Positions 24,856 to 33,815 of a stretch of DNA of 37,256 bases are shown here, one piece after another. A program made the translations under genes and the position numbers. Where the stretch lies: assembly GCA_003229375.1 (NCBI GenBank), contig QIDP01000171.1:1-37256 (forward strand), given 5' to 3'. The first letter of the stretch is position 1. Every line of letters starts with the position of its first letter. The notes under the pieces were generated by a model. The model had not been told where the DNA came from. It saw nothing but the letters and a program-made list of their open reading frames with translations, and ran no database searches. This DNA comes from Nitrospirota bacterium. GTDB lineage: Bacteria; Nitrospinota; Nitrospinia; SZUA-224.

Positions 24856-24901
24856 TTTTTTTGAAAGTCTCCTGCTTTTTTCCTTCCTCTTTTGCTTCTT
24901 A

Positions 24902-24930
24902 AATTAACCTATTAATAACCCTTCTGTCAA
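24902..24930 (-). promoter_or_regulatory. Promoter of purL
   Basis: On the minus strand TTGACA (24925-24930), 17 bases, then TTAATT (24902-24907). The -35 is perfect, the -10 weak, which would suit a regulated promoter. Distance to the purL ATG is about 45 bases. Confidence 0.4.
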
Positions 24931-25164
24931 TAAAAATTGTAACTTTAACTTTCTTATGCCTTGAGTTACCCCAATCTGTATGTTAGGATGAAATATAGTG
25001 AACATTATAAGTAGATATATTTTGCTCGCTCCGTTTACTATGAAAAAATTGTTAAAATTTTTGCCAACACGATAGGGGAAGATAGTGGTTAAGGACAGAA
25101 TCGAATTGAGTACCTTAGAATAATTAAGGCTAAAAACATAACATAATTTAAGAAGGAGAGACAT

Positions 25165-25836
25165 ATCAATCCCCAGAAGAATTTTAAAATCGAAAATTGT
25201 AAACTGATAATATTTGATCTGGATGGGACACTTATTGACTCCAAACTGGATATTGCAAACGCTGTAAACGAAACATTTAGAAAGTTCTCTCGCCCGGAGC
25301 TTAAAAATGAGCATATCTACAGTTATGTCGGCACCGGTGTCCAACCCCTGATCGAGAAATTTATGGGGTCAGCAGAAGAAGGTGATATTACTATGGCCTT
25401 CTCTGTATTTCGTTCCTATTATGAAAAGCACCTACTTGACAATACTGAACTCTATCCCGGGGTAAGAGAGGTACTCAATGAGTTGACATGGATCAGAAAG
25501 GCACTGATATCTAATAAAAGCGAACGGTTTATAAAAAAGATACTTAAAGGACTTAAAATAGATAGCTATTTTGATATTGACATTGGTGGTGATAGTCTCC
25601 CTAACAGAAAACCGCATCCTGATTCTGTCAATCTGGTGATAGAAAAAACAGGGGTGGACAAAGAGAATACCCTTTTAGTGGGAGACAGCAAGGTCGATAT
25701 TGAGACAGGAAAGAGGGCCGGGGTATGGACATGCGGGGTCAGTTACGGATATGGTGATCGGAAGGAGTTGATCAAATCCGGGGCAGACTGGATTATTGAG
25801 GAATTCCCTGCATTAAAAGGATTGATAAAGAGGTGA
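25165..25836 (+). CDS. HAD-family phosphoglycolate-phosphatase-like protein with an ATC start
   Basis: The haloacid-dehalogenase core is complete: motif I FDLDGTLIDS, motif II LISNKS, motif III lysine in RKPHPDS, motif IV VGDSKVDIETGKRAG. Length from 25165 is 223 residues, normal for Gph/PGP phosphatases, which remove phosphate from 2-phosphoglycolate or similar metabolites. The frame opens after a stop at 25144-25146 and contains no ATG, GTG or TTG before motif I. A strong AAGGAG is placed six bases before ATC (25165-25167), exactly where a start belongs. Starting at the first ATG (25363) would delete motif I and is rejected. It is either a rare ATC start, a recent start-codon mutation or a base error. 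The HDIG gene follows in the same direction. Confidence 0.75.
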   Translation: MNPQKNFKIENCKLIIFDLDGTLIDSKLDIANAVNETFRKFSRPELKNEHIYSYVGTGVQPLIEKFMGSAEEGDITMAFSVFRSYYEKHLLDNTELYPGVREVLNELTWIRKALISNKSERFIKKILKGLKIDSYFDIDIGGDSLPNRKPHPDSVNLVIEKTGVDKENTLLVGDSKVDIETGKRAGVWTCGVSYGYGDRKELIKSGADWIIEEFPALKGLIKR

Positions 25837-25892
25837 TAGAATTTACTATAGGAATCTTTATAGCTTATTGACAGCAAAGGGAAGATATTCGT

Positions 25893-26399
25893 ATGTTTGG
25901 GATTAAGGAACTTGAGAGGTTTGGGTGTCCAAAGAGGGTTATAGAGCATTGTGTTGCTGTTTCTAAAAAGTCTCATGAAATAGCTGAGTCTATTACTAAG
26001 GTTGAAGTGGATAAAAGGCTTATAGAAGATGGGGCAATATTGCATGATATAGGGAGATGCAGGACCCATGGTATTGACCATGCAGTAGTGGGTGCGAAGT
26101 TGGCGAGGGATATAGGGGCCGGTGAGGATGTTGTTAAAATAATTGAAAGGCATATTGGTGCAGGGATCACCGGGGAAGAGGCTGTAAGTATTGGTCTTCC
26201 GTCCGGGGACTATATTCCCGCTACATATGAGGAAAAAATCGTTGCCTATGCCGATAACCTGACCAATGGAGCTAAATACCTAACCTTTGAACAAAGTCTG
26301 AGATTATATAAAAAGATTATGGGTGACCAGCACCCTTCAATACAGAGGTTCATTGATTTACATGAGGAGATATCATTCCTCTCAACAGCACTCACCTGA
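25893..26399 (+). CDS. HDIG-domain metal-dependent phosphohydrolase-like protein
   Basis: A 168-residue single HD-domain protein. Metal ligands expected from the family are visible: His19, His51-Asp52 (ILHDIGR), His59 and His63 (RTHGIDHAVVGA), and IIERHIGAG with His87. It matches the small archaeal/bacterial TIGR00295-type HD proteins, whose substrate is not known; nucleotide monophosphates or cyclic nucleotides are typical for HD enzymes. AAGGGAAG precedes the ATG. It lies 56 bases after the HAD phosphatase, so the two may be cotranscribed. Confidence 0.85.
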   Translation: MFGIKELERFGCPKRVIEHCVAVSKKSHEIAESITKVEVDKRLIEDGAILHDIGRCRTHGIDHAVVGAKLARDIGAGEDVVKIIERHIGAGITGEEAVSIGLPSGDYIPATYEEKIVAYADNLTNGAKYLTFEQSLRLYKKIMGDQHPSIQRFIDLHEEISFLSTALT

Positions 26400-26442
26400 G
26401 ATTGTATCTGTTCCCCCTTTCATCTTTTTTTGATAAATCTAA

Positions 26443-26748
26443 TCAAGCTATTTTTTCTTTCTTCAATCGTTCCAGGTATTCCTCCCATTCAATCGGAAGG
26501 GAATGTTTCTTTTTAGTATTGCACTCTTTACAGGCTGTGACAACGTTATTCTTTGTTGATTTTCCTCCCCGTATGATGGGCACAACATGGTCCATGGTCA
26601 GCTCTTTGGGCGGCACTTTCCCCCCGCAGTAATAACACTTTCCTTTAGCGCATTTCCGCTTCCACCACTGCTTTTTCCGGAGGTCCCGTGCCTTCTGTTT
26701 TTCTTTCCTGATCTCCTGATCAGTAACCGTAGAAATAAAATAATCCAT
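26443..26748 (-). CDS. Small HNH endonuclease
   Basis: A 101-residue protein with a basic N-terminal helix (about 11-35) and an HNH fold: zinc cysteines in CYYC (38, 41) and CKEC (73, 76), the catalytic TMDHVVPIIRGG (Asp53-His54) and Asn67/Asn68 in KSTKNNV. Small HNH proteins of this kind may nick or cut DNA, but their role is often unknown. GAGGT precedes the ATG. No intron, phage or restriction partner is adjacent. It is convergent with the HDIG gene. Confidence 0.85.
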   Translation of the reverse strand: MDYFISTVTDQEIRKEKQKARDLRKKQWWKRKCAKGKCYYCGGKVPPKELTMDHVVPIIRGGKSTKNNVVTACKECNTKKKHSLPIEWEEYLERLKKEKIA

Positions 26749-26991
26749 TATTTTTCGACCTCAATCCGGCTATTCTTTCTGCTATTGAGTGAGTACGTAA
26801 AGTAGTAATCTCATTATAACAGATACTATAGGTAATATGCTTTGGTATTTTCGATCAATATTTGTGGTAAATTCAGAAAAAAAATCAAAAAAAATTGCAT
26901 TTTTCCCTGATCTTTGGTTTAATGTTTTTTGGGGTCAGAAAAGGAATTTCCTATCATCCAATATTCAGAAAATTTTATAAGGAGGTATCAA

Positions 26992-27414
26992 ATGAGTGAT
27001 TTGAAGCAGAGGATAATTGATGCGGCCGGGAAGCTGCAGCTAATCAACTTCGCAACCATCACGGAGGACGGGAAGCCCTGGGTGCGTTATGTAATGGGAA
27101 AAGCCGATAGTGAACTGGTTTTTCGTTTTTGTACGCGTCTGGAATCGAGAAAGGTTGCTCAGATCAAAAAAACCAAGGATGTGCACATTTCCCTGGGAGT
27201 GACAAGTATTGAGACCGCAAAGAACTGGTTGCAGGTTGAGGGAACCGCGGAAGTTTCAACGGATAAAGATGAACGTGATTCGTTCTGGTTTGATGATTTA
27301 AAAAATTATTTTACCGGTCCGGATGATCCCGGTTATTGCGTCGTAATAATAAAACCGTCCAGAATCGAATTTGGAACTATGGGAAGTATGACCCATGAAG
27401 TGTGGGAGCAGTAA
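26992..27414 (+). CDS. Pyridoxamine-5'-phosphate-oxidase-fold (general stress-type) flavin protein
   Basis: A 140-residue split-barrel protein of the PNPOx-like family (general stress protein 26 type). The order of elements is typical: LINFATITEDGKPWVRYVMGKA, VFRFCTRLESRKVAQIKK, VEGTAEVSTDKDERDSFW and VVIIKPSRIEFGTMG. Such proteins bind FMN or F420; the substrate cannot be read from sequence. The start at 26992 follows AAGGAGG with ideal spacing; an upstream in-frame start would add 21 unlikely residues. It stands alone after a 240-base stretch in which no gene was seen. Confidence 0.85.
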   Translation: MSDLKQRIIDAAGKLQLINFATITEDGKPWVRYVMGKADSELVFRFCTRLESRKVAQIKKTKDVHISLGVTSIETAKNWLQVEGTAEVSTDKDERDSFWFDDLKNYFTGPDDPGYCVVIIKPSRIEFGTMGSMTHEVWEQ

Positions 27415-27489
27415 AATCGGAATAGTTTTAATGAAAAAAGAACTTAACGCCCTTTTTTAGACAGGATAACAAGATATACAAGATTTTTA

Positions 27490-30400
27490 TCATACCTCAA
27501 AATATACCGTATCATTACCCAGAAGCTCTTCAATCCGGGTGGCCATAGAGTCAGAGAAGCTGACCTTCATCTTGCTATCAGCAGAGATATTGACCTCGCT
27601 TTTATCAGGAAATATGAGGTGGAGATAGACATCGCTGTTTCCCTTATTTTTATTCAGTATATCCTTTAACTTAATCAAAGTGTCCCTTTCCAGACCCGGG
27701 GCATGTAGATTGATATGAACAGTATTGGATAATCTTCCCCTTATTTCTGCAAGTGGTATAATCTCCTTTGCAATAATCTTTTTTGTCCCTTCATCTTCTG
27801 ACTTAGCACTCCCTTTAATAAGTAAAGGTTCTTCACTCTCCAGAAATGAGGCATACTCCTTGTACACATCAGGAAACAGGATCACCTCAACAGATCCCTG
27901 AAGATCTTCAAGTGTTACATATGCCATTCGTTCACCCTTTTTAGTAATTTGGGATCTGGTGCTGATTACTATCCCGCCTATACTGATCTTCTTCCCATTT
28001 TTTACCTCAGATATGCTCTGTGTAGTAACATTGGCGGATCGTTTTAGCTCTTTCTTGAATGGTGTCAATGGATGTCCGGTGATGTAAAACCCCAGGGCAT
28101 CTTTCTCGTAACGCAGCAGATCTTTCTCTGACCAGTCCTCTACCTGGCGGACTTTGTTATTAGGAGCAGTCTCGAATGGACTGAACAGGTTTATTTGCCC
28201 CGTCTCACGATCCCTTTGGGCCCTCTGGGCGATTTCAAGGGTGTGTTCAAGGATACTTATCAGGTAGGAACGCTTCTCACCCATGGAATCAAATGCACCA
28301 CATTTTATCAGATTCTCTATTACACGTTTGTTAACAGTCCTCAGGTCAACATTCTCACAAAAATCATTCATGGAAGAGAACTTATTTAACCTCTCTCTCG
28401 CCTTCAATATGGCATCTATAGCGCCCTCTCCTACATTTTTTATGGCTGCAAGACCAAATCTGATGGCCTCACCAACAGCGGTAAAGTCCTTGAAGCTCTC
28501 ATTGACATCCGGTGGCAGTACCTTTATACCTATATCTCTGCATTCACCTATATAGCGGATGACCTTGTCGGTATTGTCCATATCACTGGTTAGGAGTGAT
28601 GCGATAAACTCCAGGGGATAGTGCGCCTTGAGATAGGCGGTTTGATATACCACAAGGGCATACGCTGCACTATGGGATTTATTGAATCCATACCCGGCAA
28701 AGTGTTCCATCAGACCGAATATCTTCGCAGCTTTCTTCTCAGGGATCTTATTTTTTACTGCACCCTCTATAAATTTTTCTCTTTGTGTAGCCATCTCCTC
28801 GGGTTTCTTCTTCCCCATAGCACGGCGTAGGATATCTGCCATACCCATACTGAAACTGCCTAAATCGCTGGCAATCTTCATAACCTGTTCCTGGTACAGG
28901 ATAACACCATTGGTCTCTTTTAATATCCCCTCTATCCGGGGGAGATCGTACTTAACAGGGACTGTTCCATGTCTCCTCTTTATAAAGTCATCTACCATCC
29001 CGCTGTTAATGGGCCCCGGACGGTAGAGGGCTAACAGGGCAATGATATCCTCAAATATGGTGGGTTTCATTTTTTTTAACAGATCACGCATCCCCCTGCT
29101 CTCTAATTGAAACACACCCATTGTGTCAGCATCGCAGAGCAACTGATATGTCTTTTTGTCATCTAACGGAATTTCTTCAATTAAGATATCTCTTCCCCTT
29201 GACTTCTTTATTAGTCTGATGGTATTTTGTATGACCGTTAATGTCCTCAGTCCGAGGAAATCCATCTTTAGAAGCCCCAGGCTCTCTATATTCTTCATAG
29301 CATATTGTGTAACTATTTCCCTTTGCGCCCCTTTATAGAGTGGCAGAAATTCGGTAAGAGGCTGGGGAGATATGACCACTCCTGCAGCATGTGTAGACGC
29401 GTGTCTGGGCAGTCCCTCCAGAGTTACAGCAGTATCAAGGAGGAACTTTACCTTCTCATCTTTATTCATTATTTCCTGTAGCCTTGGCTCTTCCTTTATA
29501 GCTTCTTTCAGTGTGATATTCAATCTTCCAGGGATCAATTTTGCGATCCTGTCCACCTCGCTATATGGCATATCCAGTGCACGTCCTGCATCTCGTACAA
29601 CCCCCTTAGCCATCATGCTTCCAAAGGTTATAATCTGGGAGACATTCTCCTTCCCGTATTTTTTTGTTACATAATCGATTACCTCATCCCTCTTTTCCAT
29701 ACAGAAGTCTATATCTATATCAGGCAGGCTTACCCTTTCAGGATTCAGAAATCTTTCAAAGAGCAGACCATACCTTATTGGATCAAGATCAGTGATATGA
29801 AGGGCATACGACACAAGACTCCCGGCTGCAGAGCCACGCCCCGGCCCTACAGGTATACCCTTTTTACGTGCATAGTCTATGAAATCCCATACTATAAGGA
29901 AGTACCCCGAATACCTCATCTTCTTTATAACATCGAGCTCTTCCGCCAATCTTTTATAATAGATCCCTTTCTCATTTTCTGATACGCTATTCATCTTAAG
30001 ATGTCTTTCCAGCCCCTCTCTTGCAAGCCCTTCCATGAAACTATCCAGACTGAGATCGTTGGGGACATCATAGTGGGGGAGTAATGTCTGATTGAATCTA
30101 AGGTCGAGATTGCATCTCTCAGATATCTGAATAGAATTATTTATAGCCTCGGGGATATCCTTAAAGAGGCGTTTCATCTCTTCAGGGGATTTAAAATAGA
30201 AGTGATCAGAGGAAAACCTCATCCGTTTGGGGTCATTCATGGTCTTTCCTGTCTGGATACAGAGAAGAACCTCATGCGCACGGGCATCACCCCTGTTGAG
30301 ATAGTGGCAGTCATTAGTGGCAACAAGCGGAATAGATAGGCTTTGGCTTATCTCTATCAATCCCTTATTTATCTCATCTTGTCCTTTAATTTGCTGGTCC

Positions 30401-30939
30401 TGAATCTCCAGATAAAAACAGTCATTACCCATTATTTCCCGGAATCTTGCAGCTACCTTGAAGGCCCCTTCCTTATCCCCTTTTAACAGAAGCTGTGATA
30501 CCTCACCCTTCATACACCCGCTAAGCGCAATAAGTCCGCCTGAATGTTTAGATAGGATATCCTTATCAATACGTGGACGGTAATAAAAGCCCTCCAGATA
30601 CCCCATGGTGACAAGTTTTACAAGATTTTTGTAGCCGGTATTGTCTTTTGCCAGAAGGGTCAGATGGCAGGAGGCATCCGAGATACCCTCCACCCCTGAT
30701 TTTTCTAACCTGCTGCCAGGGGCAACATAGACCTCACACCCTATGATAGGCTTTATCCCATAGCTCTTTGCCTTCTGGTAAAAGTCTATCACACCAAACA
30801 TATTCCCGTGGTCGGTAATTGCCAGAGCAGGCATTTTATATTTATCTGCCTGTTGAAAGAGGGGATCAAACCTTAATGCTCCATCAAGAAGACTGTATTG
30901 CGTATGAAGATGTAGATGTACAAAATCGGAATGTTGCAT
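27490..30939 (-). CDS. dnaE: DNA polymerase III alpha subunit
   Basis: The replicative polymerase catalytic subunit. The 1149-residue protein begins with a PHP domain (FVHLHLHTQYSLLDGA, ITDHGNMFG), then the C-family polymerase with GPGRGSAAGSLVSYAL and the catalytic aspartates in LPDIDIDFC (about residues 395-400), FNKSHSAAYALV, a helix-hairpin-helix region, and an OB-fold near 985-1060 (ISIGGIVISTRSQITKKGERMAYVTLEDL). This is the DnaE1 layout without an internal exonuclease, so proofreading would need a separate DnaQ. The Shine-Dalgarno before 30939 is poor. Upstream lies a nest of palindromic repeats. Confidence 0.97.
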   Translation of the reverse strand: MQHSDFVHLHLHTQYSLLDGALRFDPLFQQADKYKMPALAITDHGNMFGVIDFYQKAKSYGIKPIIGCEVYVAPGSRLEKSGVEGISDASCHLTLLAKDNTGYKNLVKLVTMGYLEGFYYRPRIDKDILSKHSGGLIALSGCMKGEVSQLLLKGDKEGAFKVAARFREIMGNDCFYLEIQDQQIKGQDEINKGLIEISQSLSIPLVATNDCHYLNRGDARAHEVLLCIQTGKTMNDPKRMRFSSDHFYFKSPEEMKRLFKDIPEAINNSIQISERCNLDLRFNQTLLPHYDVPNDLSLDSFMEGLAREGLERHLKMNSVSENEKGIYYKRLAEELDVIKKMRYSGYFLIVWDFIDYARKKGIPVGPGRGSAAGSLVSYALHITDLDPIRYGLLFERFLNPERVSLPDIDIDFCMEKRDEVIDYVTKKYGKENVSQIITFGSMMAKGVVRDAGRALDMPYSEVDRIAKLIPGRLNITLKEAIKEEPRLQEIMNKDEKVKFLLDTAVTLEGLPRHASTHAAGVVISPQPLTEFLPLYKGAQREIVTQYAMKNIESLGLLKMDFLGLRTLTVIQNTIRLIKKSRGRDILIEEIPLDDKKTYQLLCDADTMGVFQLESRGMRDLLKKMKPTIFEDIIALLALYRPGPINSGMVDDFIKRRHGTVPVKYDLPRIEGILKETNGVILYQEQVMKIASDLGSFSMGMADILRRAMGKKKPEEMATQREKFIEGAVKNKIPEKKAAKIFGLMEHFAGYGFNKSHSAAYALVVYQTAYLKAHYPLEFIASLLTSDMDNTDKVIRYIGECRDIGIKVLPPDVNESFKDFTAVGEAIRFGLAAIKNVGEGAIDAILKARERLNKFSSMNDFCENVDLRTVNKRVIENLIKCGAFDSMGEKRSYLISILEHTLEIAQRAQRDRETGQINLFSPFETAPNNKVRQVEDWSEKDLLRYEKDALGFYITGHPLTPFKKELKRSANVTTQSISEVKNGKKISIGGIVISTRSQITKKGERMAYVTLEDLQGSVEVILFPDVYKEYASFLESEEPLLIKGSAKSEDEGTKKIIAKEIIPLAEIRGRLSNTVHINLHAPGLERDTLIKLKDILNKNKGNSDVYLHLIFPDKSEVNISADSKMKVSFSDSMATRIEELLGNDTVYFEV

Positions 30940-30984
30940 GTCGAGTTATTTTTGATTTTTGAATAAAAGGTTCTACAGTTATAG

Positions 30985-31226
30985 AAGTGCCTAAAGTGAA
31001 CTAAAGTGCCTAAAGTGAATTGAATATAATCTTGTAAGTTCAACTAATTTCAGAGAATTGGTAGCCGCAACCTTTAGGTTGCGTAAGTGGCTGACTTGTA
31101 GCAAGCTTTTTCGCAGGCTAAAGCCTGCGGCTATCATTATCGAGAAAATTCTCTGAAGTCAGTTTAAATTTACCATATATTTTAACTTTAGTTCACTTTA
31201 GGCATTTTAGGCACTTTAGTTCACTT
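30985..31226. repeat. Nested palindromic repeats between a GGDEF-PilZ gene and dnaE
   Basis: The outer layer is GTGCCTAAAGTGA units (30985-31020) facing inverted units at 31183-31226. The middle layer is cagagaatt (about 31050) facing aattctctg (31147-31155). The inner layer has two hairpins, gcaacctttaggttgc (about 31065-31081) and cgcaggctaaagcctgcg (about 31113-31130). The outer right arm supplies the stop codon of the gene ending at 31221. No gene is seen here. Confidence 0.7.
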
Positions 31227-32432
31227 TTTTTTCTGTCTTTCAACAAACTTTATAATTTTGTTCTTAATAGCCTCATCTAGTTGAATAAATCTTACCCCTA
31301 CACTATATTTGGCAGGGGATATCTTCTTAATCCATACAACATTTCCGACCAGCTCTATCGGTTTTTTCCTGGTATCAATATCTATATAGATATTGATATG
31401 GGTCATGACAGGGATATGTTTTCTGGTCTCAAATGCTGCCCCGGTTGCACTGATATTTTTTAGTGTCGCTTTGTAACTCCCTTTCGGCAGATACTGAATA
31501 TCATACCTTATTTGGGTAACTATATCCACCCTAAAGTATCCCCTTCTCTCTGATGAATAAAGAATAATTCTATTCTTGCCTTCATATTTTGCCTGGTAGA
31601 GGGCACTATCTGCAAAAGCGATCAGTTCTACATTGTGCTTTGCATCTACCGGATAGGAGGCTACTCCACAACTGATAGTAATATTTTCATTCACAGGGAC
31701 CTTCTTTTTTTTATAGTTTATCTTCTTTAGCCTATCCATCAATCTCTCTGCAGATTTTATGACACCGGTTTTATCTGTTCCGGGCATTATAACAGCAAAT
31801 TCCTCACCACCATACCTCGCAACAATATCTGAAGGTCTAAAATTTTTTTTCATCACCTCTGATACAGCAATAAGTATCTGATCTCCGCACAGGTGTCCAT
31901 ATCTATCGTTAAAATCTTTAAAATTATCCAGATCACAGAAGAGGAGTGCTACAGGAAGACCATTCCTGTCAGAGGTCTTAACAGCTTTTTCTATGGCTGT
32001 CTTAAAATAGCGGTAATTATAGAGTCCTGTCAATCCATCTATAAGGGTCTTTCTCTCTGTCTCTTCGTAGATTGATAGTTCTATAATTTTAGGGTTCTTG
32101 AGTCTGGTATCCTTGTTAACAAAATAATCGAGGAGAGATACCCTTATCCCGGGATCCCGCTTTAACTGTTTGTTCAATATTTCTCTATGCTTTATTATCG
32201 CTTTCCAGTAATATTGGGCATCATTAGGGGAAAAATCAAGATGAGCAAGGATCTTTAATAGACTTGAATATAGCCTATTATCACTGTACGATGCTATCTT
32301 ATCTATCTCATTAATAAGCGTTGTTTCTCTAAGGGTATGCCTGCAGAGACATTCTCTAATAATCTCGGTCAGTTTTTCCTGTGATAATTTCTGATGCTTA
32401 ATGTCATTATTTTTCTTTGTTTTTGATGGCAT
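31221..32432 (-). CDS. Diguanylate cyclase with C-terminal PilZ domain, copy 1
   Basis: A 403-residue soluble protein. Residues 1 to about 130 are an unrecognised helical domain shared by three neighbours. A GGDEF domain follows (about 131-290): active-site RYGGEEF at 207-212 and, five residues before it, the RxxD inhibitory site RPSD (199-202). The PilZ domain (about 293-400) has the c-di-GMP-binding RGYFR (297-301) and NISATG (326-331). It should make c-di-GMP from two GTP, be inhibited by its product, and bind the product again through PilZ. The stop codon lies in a repeat. Start has AGGTGA upstream. Confidence 0.92.
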   Translation of the reverse strand: MPSKTKKNNDIKHQKLSQEKLTEIIRECLCRHTLRETTLINEIDKIASYSDNRLYSSLLKILAHLDFSPNDAQYYWKAIIKHREILNKQLKRDPGIRVSLLDYFVNKDTRLKNPKIIELSIYEETERKTLIDGLTGLYNYRYFKTAIEKAVKTSDRNGLPVALLFCDLDNFKDFNDRYGHLCGDQILIAVSEVMKKNFRPSDIVARYGGEEFAVIMPGTDKTGVIKSAERLMDRLKKINYKKKKVPVNENITISCGVASYPVDAKHNVELIAFADSALYQAKYEGKNRIILYSSERRGYFRVDIVTQIRYDIQYLPKGSYKATLKNISATGAAFETRKHIPVMTHINIYIDIDTRKKPIELVGNVVWIKKISPAKYSVGVRFIQLDEAIKNKIIKFVERQKKK

Positions 32433-32451
32433 CTATTTCACCTGAAAATCC

Positions 32452-32510
32452 CCCATTAATTAAAAGGGGGGAAGGGGGAATTAGATTTTCCTCCCCCTTT
32501 GTACCGACTT
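32452..32510. repeat. C-run/G-run interspersed element between GGDEF-PilZ copies 1 and 2
   Basis: The stretch aaaatccccc...aaaaggggggaagggggaatt...ttttcctcccccttt contains complementary C- and G-runs able to pair in more than one way. It resembles the hairpin at 7105-7125. It lies between two genes in the same direction. Confidence 0.45.
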
Positions 32511-32516
32511 TTGTCC

Positions 32517-33731
32517 TCAGCCCTTAGCCTTCTTCTGTTTTTCGACAAACCTTATAATTCTTTTCTTAATAGCATGATCTAACTGGATAAATTTTACCCC
32601 TATATCGTACATGATTGGAGATTTCTTCTTTATCCATATAACTCTGCCCACCAGCTCTATTTTTTTCCTTTTATCAATATCAATATATAGCTTAAGATGC
32701 GTCATCGCAGGGATATACTTTTTACTCCCGAATACCGCACCACTGGCACTGATATTTCTAAGCATCCCTGTATCTTTTCCCTTTGGCGTATACTGAATCT
32801 CATATGTTATCTTTGTAACCATACCCACCCTAAAGTAACTCCTCCTCTCCGAGGAGTAGAGGGTAACCTTATCCTTTCCCTCATATTTTGCCTGATAGAG
32901 AGCCCTGTCTGCAAATCGGATTAGCTCTTCAAGGGTCTTTGCATCTGTTGGATATGAGGCTATCCCGCAACTGATAGTGATATTTTCTTTGACAGGGATA
33001 TTCTTTTTTTGAAAGTCTATCTTACTTATCTTACGTCTCAACTTCTCTGCAGTTTTGGTAACACCAAATTTGTCCGTTGCAGGGAGTATAATCGCAAATT
33101 CTTCCCCGCCATATCTTGCAGTAATATCTGAGGGTCTGAAATTCTCTTTCATCACCTCTGATACAGTGATCAGTATCTGATCTCCGCACAAATGTCCGTA
33201 TTTATCATTATAATCCTTAAAGTTGTCTAGATCACAGAAGAGAAGTGATACGGGAAGATTATTTCTATTAGATATCTTGATCTCTTTTTCCATGGCTACC
33301 TTAAAATAGCGGTAGTTGTAAAGCTCTGTCAGACCATCCAAAAGGGCATTTTTCTCTGTCTCATCATAGATTGCCTGTTCTATGATCTTGGGGTTCTTGA
33401 ACTTGGTATCCTTATTAACAAAATAATCGAGGATAGAGACCCTTATGCCTGGATCCCGCTGTAATTTTTTAGTCAAGACATCTCTATGCTTTATTATCTC
33501 TTCCCAGTAGTATTTGGCCTCCTCAGGGGGAAAATCAAGATGAGAGAGGATCTTCAATAGAGTTGAATATAACCCATTGTGACTATATGACTTTATCTTT
33601 TTGATTTCATTAATAAGCTTTGTTTCCTGACGACCTTTTATGGAGAGGAACTCAAGGATGATCTTGTTTAATATCTCTTGTGATAATTTCTGTTTCTTCT
33701 TAGGAATGTATTTATCCCCTGCTTTTACCAA
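32517..33731 (-). CDS. Diguanylate cyclase with C-terminal PilZ domain, copy 2
   Basis: A 404-residue paralogue of copies 1 and 3 with the same three parts: helical N-domain ([20 protein letters not shown] is almost unchanged), GGDEF domain with RYGGEEF and the RPSD inhibitory motif, and PilZ with RSYFR and NISASG. Most differences from the other copies lie in the first 50 residues, which may set distinct inputs. The start is TTG at 33731, with GGAGG nine bases upstream and no ATG in a suitable place. Transcribed in the same direction as both neighbours with gaps of about 85 bases. Confidence 0.92.
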   Translation of the reverse strand: MVKAGDKYIPKKKQKLSQEILNKIILEFLSIKGRQETKLINEIKKIKSYSHNGLYSTLLKILSHLDFPPEEAKYYWEEIIKHRDVLTKKLQRDPGIRVSILDYFVNKDTKFKNPKIIEQAIYDETEKNALLDGLTELYNYRYFKVAMEKEIKISNRNNLPVSLLFCDLDNFKDYNDKYGHLCGDQILITVSEVMKENFRPSDITARYGGEEFAIILPATDKFGVTKTAEKLRRKISKIDFQKKNIPVKENITISCGIASYPTDAKTLEELIRFADRALYQAKYEGKDKVTLYSSERRSYFRVGMVTKITYEIQYTPKGKDTGMLRNISASGAVFGSKKYIPAMTHLKLYIDIDKRKKIELVGRVIWIKKKSPIMYDIGVKFIQLDHAIKKRIIRFVEKQKKAKG

Positions 33732-33815
33732 CTGACGATTCCTCCTATCATAAACCGTAGCTGTTCCCTTTTAAATATATTCTGATAATGTTCGATTGTC
33801 AATAAATCATTTCAT

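Noticed and set aside
24856-25164. Purine riboswitch or other gene between purL and the HAD gene
   Set aside because: No conserved riboswitch core was seen; only a purL promoter and the HAD ribosome binding site could be supported.
26992-27414. Horizontal transfer of the PNPOx-fold gene based on higher GC
   Set aside because: A hand count gave about 46 percent GC, and part of the neighbouring HDIG gene gave about the same, so composition does not stand out.
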